Assembly (NCBI GenBank): GCA_019348095.1
Contig: JAHWKC010000160.1
Location: 1 to 5,686, forward strand
Length of the DNA: 5,686 bases
DNA from: Pseudomonadota bacterium
Lineage (GTDB): Bacteria; Pseudomonadota; Gammaproteobacteria; Xanthomonadales; Xanthomonadaceae
Reading direction: 5' to 3'
In this document: one piece after another, positions 1 to 5,686 of the stretch
Layout of the letters: each line of letters starts with the position of its first letter
Numbering within the stretch: position 1 is the stretch's first letter
Notes under the pieces: generated by a model
Databases searched by the model: none
The model's input: only the letters and a program-made list of their open reading frames with translations
Told to the model about the DNA's origin: nothing
Translations under genes and position numbers: made by a program

Positions 1-77
1 ATCCCGAAGCGGTCCAGCCACTTGCGCGCCTTGCGGCAGGTGTCGCAGTTGTTGAGGCCGTAGAGGGTGGTGGTCAT
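1..77 (-). CDS. ArsC/Spx-family thioredoxin-fold reductase, N-terminal fragment
   Basis: Only the first 25 codons are inside the window; the gene runs off the left edge. The visible peptide begins MTTTLYGLNNCDTCRKARKW, which matches the first beta strand and active-site loop of the ArsC/Spx/YffB family. E. coli YffB has a similar start (VTLYGIKNCDT). The CxxC motif is at Cys11 and Cys14, so this member has two active-site cysteines, whereas YffB has one. Family members are cytoplasmic and about 115-120 residues long. They are usually annotated as ArsC-family reductase, and their substrate is mostly unknown; a true arsenate reductase role cannot be claimed. The ATG at 77 is chosen because the conserved strand starts immediately after it. 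No Shine-Dalgarno is visible upstream: the mRNA there is pyrimidine-rich (ACCTCC, CACTCC). It lies 133 bp downstream of dapD on the same strand and could be the last gene of that transcript or have its own promoter. Confidence 0.85.
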   Translation of the reverse strand, partial: MTTTLYGLNNCDTCRKARKWLDRFG

Positions 78-83
78 GGGCGT

Positions 84-217
84 AAGAAGTGAGGAGTGAG
101 GAGTGAGGAGTTGGAGGTAAGGAATGTTGGGGGCGGCGCTGGGCTTCTGCTTGTGCTTGTGCTTGTGCTTGTGCTTCTTCTCACTCCTCACTCCTCTTCA
201 CTCACTCCTCTCACTCC
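84..217. repeat. Heptamer-based inverted repeat in the dapD/ArsC-like gap
   Basis: On the plus strand, positions 84-110 are purine-only apart from T, built of GGAGTGA heptamers (about three copies, the first degenerate). Positions 175-217 are the pyrimidine counterpart, built of CACTCCT and CTCACTC units. Positions 91-107 and 180-196 are perfect reverse complements over 17 bp (GAGGAGTGAGGAGTGAG), separated by 72 bp. The right end touches the dapD stop codon at 211-213, and the left end is 7 bp from the ArsC-like start. In the minus-strand transcript the arms could form a long G:C-rich hairpin that sequesters the region just before the ArsC-like ATG. There is no following U-tract of the intrinsic-terminator type. 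Confidence 0.8.
145..180. repeat. TTGTGC hexamer tandem repeat
   Basis: Four perfect TTGTGC copies occupy 151-174, flanked by the degenerate copies TTCTGC (145-150) and TTCTTC (175-180). On the minus strand this reads GCACAA. It sits in the loop between the arms of the heptamer inverted repeat and codes for nothing in the assigned genes. A short repeat of this type can change copy number by slipped-strand replication. Whether it varies between strains cannot be seen here. Confidence 0.9.
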
Positions 218-1269
218 GCCAACCCGCGCAGCAGGTCGTTGATGCTGGTCTTGCTGCGGGTCCTGGCATCGACCTGCTTGACGATCACCGCGCAGTACAG
301 CGAATGCGAGCCGTCCTTGGCCGGCAGCTGTCCGGACACCACCACGCTGCCCGGCGGCACGCTGCCGTAGCTGATCTCGCCGGTCATGCGGTTGTATACG
401 CGGGTGCTCTGGCCCAGGAACACGCCCATGCCGATCACGCTGTGGTGGCCGACGATGAAGCCCTCGACGACCTCCGAGCGCGCGCCGATGAAACAGTGGT
501 CCTCGATGATCGTCGGGGTGGCCTGCAGCGGTTCGAGCACGCCGCCGATCCCGGCGCCGCCGGACAGGTGGCAGTGCCTGCCGACCTGCGCGCAGGATCC
601 GACCGTGGCCCAGGTATCGACCATGGTGCCCTCGCCGACGTGCGCGCCGATGTTGACGAAGCTCGGCATCAGCACCACGTCGCGGCCGATGTGCGCGCCG
701 CGGCGGACGATAGCGCCCGGCACCACGCGCGCGCCAAGCCGGCGGAACGCGGCCTCGTCGAAATCGGCGAAGCGCGCCGGCACCTTGTCCCAGAACGGCG
801 CCGGGTAGGACTCCACCAGCTCCATGTCCTGGGTGCGGAAGTACAGCAGCACCGCTTTCTTGAGCCACTCGTTGACCGCCCAGCCGCCCTGGCCGTCGGG
901 CTCGGCGACGCGGAACTCGCCGCTCTCGATCCCGGCGATCACCCGCTCGACCGCGGGCCGGGTGGAGCCTTCGATCTCGTCCAGGGTAAGCATCGTGCGG
1001 CGCTCGAACGCGCTGTCGATCATGAACCGCAAATCGTCCGGGCCGGGCCCGGCCGGCGCGGCCTTCTTCTTGACCGGACCGGTAGCGGCCCGGGTCGCAC
1101 CGACGGCGGTCTTGCCCGCCGTCCTGCCGACCTTCTTGCCAGCCGGTTCAGCTACTTTCTTACTGACCTTCTTCTTACCGACCTTCTTGCTGACTTTGTT
1201 GCTGGCCTCATCACTGACCTTCTTACTGGTCTTCCTGCCCGCCTTCTTGGCCGGCTTTCCGGTACTCAT
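211..1269 (-). CDS. dapD: 2,3,4,5-tetrahydropyridine-2,6-dicarboxylate N-succinyltransferase with lysine-rich N-terminal tail
   Basis: DapD transfers succinyl from succinyl-CoA to tetrahydrodipicolinate in the cytoplasm. This is the acyl-blocking step of the succinylase route to meso-diaminopimelate and lysine. The product is 352 residues. Residues 80-352 align with the whole of E. coli DapD (274 aa): an N-terminal helical part ([15 protein letters not shown]), then a left-handed beta-helix of hexapeptide repeats with [14 protein letters not shown] and [11 protein letters not shown], and the C-terminal SLYCAVIVK. Asp218 and Glu266 correspond to E. coli Asp141 and Glu189, the proposed catalytic residues. 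Residues 4-75 are an added tail with 20 lysines in the first 70 residues, including five KKV motifs, and few acidic residues. The ATG at 1269 is chosen because it has a good Shine-Dalgarno (AAGGAG, 7 nt upstream) and overlaps the glnD stop as ATGA. The internal ATG at 1023, where the conserved domain begins, has no ribosome binding site, though use of both starts is not excluded. Confidence 0.96.
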   Translation of the reverse strand: MSTGKPAKKAGRKTSKKVSDEASNKVSKKVGKKKVSKKVAEPAGKKVGRTAGKTAVGATRAATGPVKKKAAPAGPGPDDLRFMIDSAFERRTMLTLDEIEGSTRPAVERVIAGIESGEFRVAEPDGQGGWAVNEWLKKAVLLYFRTQDMELVESYPAPFWDKVPARFADFDEAAFRRLGARVVPGAIVRRGAHIGRDVVLMPSFVNIGAHVGEGTMVDTWATVGSCAQVGRHCHLSGGAGIGGVLEPLQATPTIIEDHCFIGARSEVVEGFIVGHHSVIGMGVFLGQSTRVYNRMTGEISYGSVPPGSVVVSGQLPAKDGSHSLYCAVIVKQVDARTRSKTSINDLLRGLAE

Positions 1270-3989
1270 CGTGCATCTCCTTCCAGGCGCGCGAGCAGGG
1301 CCGCGCGCAATGCCTGTTGTTGCGGTTCGTCGAGCGGCTGCTCGCGCCCCTCCGCGCTGAGGGTGGTGATCTGGAACACGTCCTCGGCCCGTTCGCCGAA
1401 GGTCGCGATACGCGCATCGTGCACGCGCATGGCCTGGTTGCGAAGGCTCTGTGCGACGTCGGCCAACAGACCGGGCCGATCGGTGCAGACCAGGCTCAGC
1501 AGGGTGCGGCCGGTCGCGGTCGCATCGAAGCCGATCTGCGGCGCGAAACGGAAGTGCCGCAGGTGCCGCGGCAGCGTGCGACGCGCCGGCTTGATCCGGT
1601 CGAGCGGCTCGGCCAGCGCGTTGGCCAGGGCGCGCTCGACATCTTCGGCCGGCGGCATCTGGCGCGGGTCGGCCGGGATCACCTCGAAGGTATCGAAGAT
1701 CGTGCCGTGCGGACCGTCGAGTACGCGCGCCTGCTGGACTGCCAAGCCAAGCCGGTCGAGCATCGCGACGATGGCGGCGAAAAGCCCGTCGCAATCGGGC
1801 GAATGCACGAATACTTCCAGCGCGCCGGGGTGCGCGGCCACCGGCCGGGCGCGCACGCAGGTCGCGCCCTCGGCAATGCCGCGCAGCGAGGCCGCCTGCC
1901 AGGCGAGCTGATCCGCCCGCCCCTGCTGGAAACCGGCCTCGGGCATGCGCGCGAACAACTGTTCGATGTCGGCGTCACCGCAGCCGAATGCAACCAGCAT
2001 CGCGTGGGCCGCGCCGCGGGTTTCGGCGCTGCGCTCCTCGGCCGCGAGCGGGTGCTCGAGCCCGCGCCGAAGCGCCAGTCGGGTCGCGGTGTAGAGGTCG
2101 GCCATCAACCGGTCCTTCCAGGCGTTCCACAGCTTCGGCGAAGTGCCGGCAATGTCGGCGCAGGTCAGCAGATAGAGGTGGTCGAGCCGCTCGCGGTCGG
2201 CCACGGTGGTGGCGAAGCGGTGGATCACCTCGGGATCGGCGATGTCCTGTTTCTGCGCGGTCATCGACATCAGCAGGTGCTTGCGCACCAGCCACTCGAC
2301 CAGCGCGGTGTCGGCCTCGGGCAATTCCAGCGCGCTGCAGAAGGCGCGCGCGTCATCGCCGCCGAGCTCGGAATGGTCGCCGCCACGGCCCTTGGCGATG
2401 TCGTGGAACAGACCGGCGAGCAGAAGCAGTTCCGGCTTGCGCAGGCGCGGCCAGATCTGGTGCGCGAGTGCGAAGCGCGGGTCGGGCCGGCCCGAGGCGA
2501 AGGCGGCGAGATTCTTCAACACCGCCAGAGTGTGCTGGTCGACCGTATAGACATGGAACAGGTCGAACTGCATCCGCCCGGAAACCTTCAGGAACGCCGG
2601 AATCCAGCGCCCGAGCACACCCAGCCGCGCCATCCGGGTCAGTGTCTCCACCGGCTGCGGGCCACGCAGCAACTGCACGAACTGCCTGCGAAGCGCCTGG
2701 TCGGCCTCCGCATAAGACGGCAGTTGCGGCAGCGCCTCGGCCAGTGCGCGCGCGGTGTGCGAATGCAGCCCGCGCACCGGCGCACCGGCATCGCTGCTGC
2801 CATCACGGGCCTGCACGGCGGTGCCGTACGGCGCGGCCCAGGTCGCGAACAGCGCGAAGATGTCCTCCGGCGAACGCGGCCAATCGCCGCCTCCCGCCGA
2901 CAGGCCGCGCGCGGACAGGTAGCCACGCCGCAGCTCGAAGCGCTCGCCCAGCGGCTCGGGCCGGGCGTCGCCCTCGATCTGCTCCTCGAACCGCTGCAGC
3001 AGGCGCTCGCCGATGCGCAGCACGATCGCGGCGCTGCGGTAGAAGCCCTGCATCATGTGCTCGACCGCCAGGGTGCCGCCGGCATCGACATAGCCCAGCC
3101 GCGCGGCCAGCGACTTCTGGTAGTCGAAGCGCAGCCGCTCCTCGCGCTTGCCGGCCTCCAGGTGCAGGCCGAAGCGCAGCCGCGACAACGCGCGGCGCTC
3201 GCGCTCCAGGGTGGCGACCTCGTCGGCGCCGAGCTGGCCGAACGCGATCAGCGATTCCAGGTCGGCGGTCCCGATGATCCGCAGCGCCATCCAGTTCAGC
3301 GTCTGCACGTCGCGCAGGCCGCCGGGGCCTTCCTTCAGGTGCGGCTCGAGGTTGTCGGAGGTGTCGTCGAAGCGGGCGTGGCGCAGGCGCAGCTCCTCGC
3401 GCTTGGCCTCGAAGAAGTCCTGCGGCGCCCAGGCGACCCGCGGCGACACCGCGGTCTGCAGCTCGCGCCGCTCGTGTTCGTTGGCGGCCAGCGGCCGGGC
3501 TTCGAGCAGGGCCGTCAGCACGGTGATGTCGGCGGCCGCGGCCTCGGTGCACTGCGCCAGCGACCGCACCGCGTGGCCGACCGGCAGACCGGCGTCCCAC
3601 AACACCGCGAACAGGCGCGCCAGCGCGTCGGCATGCGCTGCCGAATCCTGCGGCTCGGCCATTACCAGCAGGTCGAGGTCGGACTGGGGGAACAGTTCAC
3701 CGCGGCCGTAGCCGCCGACCGCGAACAAGGCCAGCGGCGCCTCCGGCGGAATGCAGCGCTGCCACGCGGCGTGCACCTGCACGTCGGCGGCGGCGGCGCG
3801 CTCGGCGAGCAGCCGGTCGATGTCGTCGGCACCGGCATCGAACCGCCCGGCGAAACCGGCGTCGGCCGCGGCCATCGCCTCGCGCGCCTGCGCGGCCCAC
3901 TCGGCGTCATCCTGCAGCACCTGGTCCTGCGTTTCGTCCCGGCCGGTCGCGCCAGACCTTGCCTGGGTGCCGGCGCGCCGCCCGTTCAC
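1266..3989 (-). CDS. glnD: Bifunctional uridylyltransferase/uridylyl-removing enzyme (PII sensor)
   Basis: GlnD is the cytoplasmic glutamine sensor of nitrogen control. It uridylylates PII (GlnB/GlnK) when glutamine is low and deuridylylates it when glutamine is high, setting NtrB/NtrC and GlnE activity. The product is 907 residues, close to the roughly 870-890 of the family. Domains in order: a nucleotidyltransferase core with [18 protein letters not shown] at 92-109 (metal-binding Asp104 and Asp106); a PII-uridylyltransferase middle part ([16 protein letters not shown] near 214-229); an HD domain with [10 protein letters not shown] (478-487) and [18 protein letters not shown] (His529/Asp530); and two ACT domains at about 723-770 and 830-875 ([11 protein letters not shown] in the second). 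Both activities should be intact. The GTG start at 3989 is chosen because it overlaps the map stop as GTGA; a GTG at 3920 (884 aa) is an alternative whose N-terminus better matches remembered Xanthomonas GlnD. Its stop overlaps the dapD start by 4 nt. No PII or glutamine synthetase gene is in the window. Confidence 0.97.
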   Translation of the reverse strand: MNGRRAGTQARSGATGRDETQDQVLQDDAEWAAQAREAMAAADAGFAGRFDAGADDIDRLLAERAAAADVQVHAAWQRCIPPEAPLALFAVGGYGRGELFPQSDLDLLVMAEPQDSAAHADALARLFAVLWDAGLPVGHAVRSLAQCTEAAAADITVLTALLEARPLAANEHERRELQTAVSPRVAWAPQDFFEAKREELRLRHARFDDTSDNLEPHLKEGPGGLRDVQTLNWMALRIIGTADLESLIAFGQLGADEVATLERERRALSRLRFGLHLEAGKREERLRFDYQKSLAARLGYVDAGGTLAVEHMMQGFYRSAAIVLRIGERLLQRFEEQIEGDARPEPLGERFELRRGYLSARGLSAGGGDWPRSPEDIFALFATWAAPYGTAVQARDGSSDAGAPVRGLHSHTARALAEALPQLPSYAEADQALRRQFVQLLRGPQPVETLTRMARLGVLGRWIPAFLKVSGRMQFDLFHVYTVDQHTLAVLKNLAAFASGRPDPRFALAHQIWPRLRKPELLLLAGLFHDIAKGRGGDHSELGGDDARAFCSALELPEADTALVEWLVRKHLLMSMTAQKQDIADPEVIHRFATTVADRERLDHLYLLTCADIAGTSPKLWNAWKDRLMADLYTATRLALRRGLEHPLAAEERSAETRGAAHAMLVAFGCGDADIEQLFARMPEAGFQQGRADQLAWQAASLRGIAEGATCVRARPVAAHPGALEVFVHSPDCDGLFAAIVAMLDRLGLAVQQARVLDGPHGTIFDTFEVIPADPRQMPPAEDVERALANALAEPLDRIKPARRTLPRHLRHFRFAPQIGFDATATGRTLLSLVCTDRPGLLADVAQSLRNQAMRVHDARIATFGERAEDVFQITTLSAEGREQPLDEPQQQALRAALLARLEGDAR

Positions 3990-4762
3990 AGGTCGTTGTC
4001 GTCGCCCGGCAACCGGGTCAGGATCTCGACGCCGTCGTCGGTCACCGCGATGGTGTGCTCCCACTGGGCAGAAAGCTTGCGGTCCTTGGTCACCACGGTC
4101 CAACCGTCCGGCAGCAGGCGCGTGTGGCGGGCGCCTTCGTTGATCATCGGCTCGATGGTGAAGGTCATGCCCGGCCGCAGCACCAGGCCCTCGCCGGCGC
4201 GGCCGTAGTGCAGCACCTGCGGCTCGTCGTGATAAACCCGGCCGATGCCGTGGCCGCAGTACTCGCGCACCACGCTGAAACGCTCCGATTCGGCGTACTG
4301 CTGGATCGCCGCACCGATGTCGCCCAGGGTCGCACCGGGCCGGACCGCGCGGATGCCGCGGAACATCGCCTCACGGGTCACCTCGATCAGGCGCTTGGCC
4401 ATGACCGAGGGCGTGCCGGCCACGAACATGCGGCTGGTATCGCCGTGCCAGCCGTTCTTGATCACGGTGACGTCGATATTGACGATGTCGCCGTCCTTGA
4501 GGATCTTGGATTCGTTGGGGATGCCGTGGCAGATCACGTTGTTGACCGAAGTGCAGACGGTCTTGGGAAAGCCCTTGTAGCCGACGTTGGCCGGAACGGC
4601 CTGCTGCACGTTGACGATGTGGTCGTGGCAGAGCTTGTCCAGGGTCTCGGTGCTGACGCCGGGCTTCACGTGGGGGGCGATCATCTGCAGCACCTCGGCG
4701 GCCAGCCGGCCGGCAATGCGCATCTGCTCGATCTCTTCGGGGGTCTTGGTGGTTACAGGCAT
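3986..4762 (-). CDS. map: Type I methionine aminopeptidase
   Basis: Map co-translationally removes the initiator methionine from new proteins whose second residue is small, acting at the ribosome exit in the cytoplasm. The product is 258 residues (E. coli, 264) with the pita-bread fold signature. All five metal ligands are present at the E. coli positions: Asp97 (VNIDVTV), Asp108 (GDTSRMF), His171 (GHGIGR), Glu204 (TIEPMI) and Glu235 (QWEHT); substrate-site His79 is in VICHGIP. The ATG at 4762 is chosen because the conserved KTPEEIEQMRIAG follows directly. An in-frame ATG at 4840 would add 26 residues with no resemblance to the family. No Shine-Dalgarno precedes 4762; instead a -10-like GATAAT ends 6 nt before the ATG. 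It is the first gene of the map-glnD-dapD group and is transcribed divergently from rpsB, an arrangement also familiar from E. coli map/rpsB. Confidence 0.97.
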   Translation of the reverse strand: MPVTTKTPEEIEQMRIAGRLAAEVLQMIAPHVKPGVSTETLDKLCHDHIVNVQQAVPANVGYKGFPKTVCTSVNNVICHGIPNESKILKDGDIVNIDVTVIKNGWHGDTSRMFVAGTPSVMAKRLIEVTREAMFRGIRAVRPGATLGDIGAAIQQYAESERFSVVREYCGHGIGRVYHDEPQVLHYGRAGEGLVLRPGMTFTIEPMINEGARHTRLLPDGWTVVTKDRKLSAQWEHTIAVTDDGVEILTRLPGDDNDL

Positions 4763-4768
4763 GCGCGC

Positions 4769-4797
4769 ATTATCGCCGATGCGGGCCGGTGGCAGGA
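4769..4797 (-). promoter_or_regulatory. Candidate map promoter, possibly giving a leaderless mRNA
   Basis: On the minus strand GATAAT (4774-4769) matches the TATAAT -10 consensus at five of six positions and is followed by GCGCGC and then the map ATG. A start site 7 nt after the -10 would fall on the A of the ATG, giving a leaderless message, which fits the missing Shine-Dalgarno. The -35 at 17-bp spacing (TCCTGC, 4797-4792) is poor, so the promoter would be weak, activator-dependent or misread by me. Confidence 0.4.
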
Positions 4798-4804
4798 AAT
4801 CCGG

Positions 4805-4970
4805 GCTTTTTGACGCGCGGATAAGAGCGGGTAAGGCCAATTGGGTCTCGTACGCGGTGTTGGCGCCATGCCGCCTGGGTTCAACCCCACTTACTGGTCA
4901 CTTACCCGCTTCTCGCTCCTAACTGCCTCCGCCTTATCCGCGCCCCTCCGCGTCGATCCGCGTCAAAAGC
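4805..4970. repeat. Large imperfect inverted repeat with GCGGAT units
   Basis: The left arm 4805-4835 is compact: GCTTTTTGACGCG, CGGATAAG and AGCGGGTAAG lie end to end. The right arm carries the reverse complements in nested order: CTTACCCGCT (4901-4910), CTTATCCG (4933-4940) and CGCGTCAAAAGC (4959-4970), separated by insertions of 22 and 18 nt. The central region is 65 bp. The right arm read in reverse also contains repeated GCGGA-type units. The arrangement looks like two copies of an intergenic repeat in opposite orientation, with the left copy shortened, but I cannot assign it to a named family. It lies outside both genes and between the two promoters. Confidence 0.7.
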
Positions 4971-4976
4971 ACCTGC

Positions 4977-5005
4977 TTGCCCCCGCTCCCCTACCCGCCT
5001 ACAAT
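4977..5005 (+). promoter_or_regulatory. rpsB promoter (sigma-70 type)
   Basis: TTGCCC at 4977-4982 (four of six to TTGACA) and TACAAT at 5000-5005 (five of six to TATAAT) are separated by the ideal 17 bp. The spacer is C-rich. Transcription would begin at about 5011-5013, giving a leader of about 265 nt before the rpsB ATG. This is the best promoter match in the spacer in the rpsB direction. Confidence 0.7.
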
Positions 5006-5060
5006 TGCCCGGCTGTGCAGGCCCTGCGCCTTCACGCCGCCCACGCCGGGCGTCAGCGAG

Positions 5061-5078
5061 CTGGAGCCGAGGCTCCAG
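5061..5078. repeat. 18-bp palindrome, copy 1
   Basis: CTGGAGCCGAGGCTCCAG is a perfect 8-bp dyad around a central GA. As RNA it would make a hairpin of six or more base pairs. It is nearly identical to the copy at 5133-5150, which suggests a dispersed REP-like element or a repeated binding site. Confidence 0.85.
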
Positions 5079-5124
5079 CGCAGGCGAATACACACCCGCT
5101 GCCACAGTCCGTGCCGGGGTGCTG

Positions 5125-5160
5125 CATACGGTCTGGAGCCAAGGCTCCAGTACGGGTATG
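5125..5160. repeat. 18-bp palindrome, copy 2, with extended outer stem
   Basis: CTGGAGCCAAGGCTCCAG at 5133-5150 differs from copy 1 at one central base only (A for G). It lies 72 bp downstream in the same orientation. Outside the core, CATAC (5125-5129) and GTATG (5156-5160) are also complementary, so this copy can form a longer stem with a small asymmetric internal loop. Copy 1 lacks that outer stem. Confidence 0.85.
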
Positions 5161-5263
5161 TGGTTCGGCCACGGAAGCAGCGGGGAGGCCCAACCCCGGA
5201 ATCCTCGCCACGGCCTGCGCCGCGGCAGCCGCCCTACCCTCTGGCGGCCGGATTCCACTGCCT

Positions 5264-5267
5264 GGAG
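5264..5267 (+). promoter_or_regulatory. rpsB ribosome binding site
   Basis: GGAG lies 9 nt before the ATG at 5277 and supports that start. It sits just after the hairpin at 5228-5248. Confidence 0.7.
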
Positions 5268-5276
5268 TTACAAGCA

Positions 5277-5686
5277 ATGCCCCAGATCACCATGCGCCAG
5301 ATGCTGGAGGCCGGCGTCCATTTCGGCCACCAGACCCGCTACTGGAATCCCAAGATGGGCCCGTACATCTTCGGCGCCCGCGGCAAGATCCACATCATCA
5401 ATCTCGAGAAGACCGTTCCGCTGTTCAACGACGCGATGAACTTCCTCTCGGGCATCGCCCAGAACCGCGGCATGATCCTGTTCCTGGGCACCAAGCGTTC
5501 CGCGCGCGATGCCGTGAAGGAAGAGGCCGAGCGTTGCGGCATGCCCTACATGAACCAGCGCTGGCTCGGCGGCACGCTGACGAACTTCCGCACCGTCAAG
5601 CAGTCGGTGCAGCGCCTGAAGGAACTCGAGGCCGCGGAAACCGACGGCACGTTCCAGAAGCTCGTCAAGCACGAAGTGCTGCAGCT
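5277..5686 (+). CDS. rpsB: 30S ribosomal protein S2, N-terminal part
   Basis: S2 is a late-assembling protein of the small ribosomal subunit, next to S1 and needed for S1 binding. The first 136 codons are present and the gene runs off the right edge; the full protein is usually about 240-270 residues. The start [20 protein letters not shown] is followed by [49 protein letters not shown] and [21 protein letters not shown], which match E. coli S2 almost residue for residue. The ATG at 5277 is supported by GGAG 9 nt upstream and by the family start; Met6 aligns with the Met of E. coli MATVSMRDML. In most bacteria tsf (elongation factor Ts) follows; that would be outside this window. It is divergent from map. 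Confidence 0.98.
   Translation, partial: MPQITMRQMLEAGVHFGHQTRYWNPKMGPYIFGARGKIHIINLEKTVPLFNDAMNFLSGIAQNRGMILFLGTKRSARDAVKEEAERCGMPYMNQRWLGGTLTNFRTVKQSVQRLKELEAAETDGTFQKLVKHEVLQ

Larger units (their letters stand above)
4763..5276. other. Divergent map/rpsB intergenic region, no gene seen
   Basis: This 514-bp spacer separates the map start (minus) from the rpsB start (plus). Going left to right it holds the candidate map -10 (4769-4774), a large imperfect inverted repeat (4805-4970), the likely rpsB promoter (4977-5005), and an rpsB leader with two near-identical palindromes (5061-5078, 5133-5150) and smaller hairpins. Inside the large inverted repeat are two short dyads, TGGCGCCA at 4861-4868 and GGGTTCAACCC at 4877-4887, and a direct repeat ACTTAC at 4889-4894 and 4900-4905. 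Short open frames here have no recognisable protein sequence, and I see no convincing tRNA or protein gene. Confidence 0.75.
5012..5276 (+). promoter_or_regulatory. Long structured 5' leader of rpsB, candidate S2 autoregulatory leader
   Basis: The leader implied by the promoter is about 265 nt. Visible potential hairpins are GTGCAG/CTGCGC at 5015-5029 (one G:U pair), ACGC/GCGT at 5043-5053, the two 18-nt palindromes, CGGGG/CCCCG at 5181-5198 (8-nt loop), and GCCGCC/GGCGGC at 5228-5248 (9-nt loop, 28 nt before the start codon). In gammaproteobacteria S2 is known to repress rpsB-tsf through the rpsB leader. That this leader does so is inference from position and length; I did not match a specific S2-binding fold. 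Confidence 0.45.

Noticed and set aside
84..217. Repeat block after dapD as an intrinsic terminator or CRISPR array
   Set aside because: The stem arms are 72 bp apart with no U-tract after them, and the repeats are 6-7 bp simple tandem units without unique spacers.
1270..1794. Upstream extension of the dapD frame to position 1794
   Set aside because: It lies wholly within glnD and has arginine-rich shadow composition. The ATG at 1269 has the ribosome binding site and the ATGA overlap.
3990..4103. ATG at 4103 as the glnD start
   Set aside because: The added 38 residues are the reverse-frame shadow of the map C-terminus and resemble no GlnD. GTG at 3989 overlaps the map stop.
1317..4208. 963-codon plus-strand open frame antisense to glnD, with other long plus-strand frames at 124-1911 and 1988-3277
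   Set aside because: They are shadow frames from GC-rich codon use on the minus strand. Their low-complexity Arg/Ala/Gly-rich translations match no family, while glnD and dapD on the other strand are unmistakable.
4763..4840. ATG at 4840 as the map start
   Set aside because: The added residues are not family-like and would cover the -10-like element and part of the inverted repeat. The conserved protein begins at 4762.
4870..4890. tRNA-like T-arm (GGGTTCAACCC) in the map/rpsB spacer
   Set aside because: No acceptor stem, anticodon arm or D-arm could be built around it, and the dyad has a one-base centre rather than a 7-nt loop.
1..5686. A novel defence, mobile or biosynthetic system
   Set aside because: All five coding regions are core housekeeping genes. 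There are no transposases, integrases, nucleases, toxin-antitoxin pairs or composition breaks suggesting transfer.

Overview
The window looks like ordinary chromosomal DNA from a GC-rich gammaproteobacterium of the Xanthomonadaceae/Lysobacteraceae (Lysobacter, Luteimonas, Xanthomonas or Stenotrophomonas-like). This rests on close resemblance of the GlnD protein to remembered Xanthomonas GlnD, on the order map-glnD-dapD-arsC-like divergent from rpsB, and on heavy GC bias at third codon positions. No species can be named from sequence alone.

Layout. Minus strand, read right to left: map (4762 to 3986), glnD (3989 to 1266), dapD (1269 to 211), and the first 25 codons of an ArsC/Spx-like thioredoxin-fold reductase (77 to 1, running off the left edge). 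The first three genes are joined by 4-base stop/start overlaps (GTGA between map and glnD, ATGA between glnD and dapD), so they very probably form one translationally coupled operon. Plus strand: the first 136 codons of rpsB (from 5277, running off the right edge). Its likely promoter is at 4977-5005, with a leader of about 265 nt.

Two non-coding stretches carry the unusual sequence. The 133-bp gap between dapD and the ArsC-like gene is built from simple repeats: GGAGTGA-type heptamers in inverted orientation flanking a TTGTGC hexamer run. The 514-bp divergent spacer between map and rpsB holds a large imperfect inverted repeat, the rpsB promoter, two nearly identical 18-bp palindromes and several leader hairpins.

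Function. Map removes the initiator methionine, GlnD senses glutamine and modifies PII proteins, DapD makes a lysine/peptidoglycan precursor, and rpsB encodes ribosomal protein S2. This is core housekeeping and nitrogen physiology, not a mobile or defence region. I found no evidence of a new multi-gene system. The most notable points are a roughly 75-residue lysine-rich, histone-H1-like tail on DapD, a possible leaderless map start, and the repeat structures in the two gaps.
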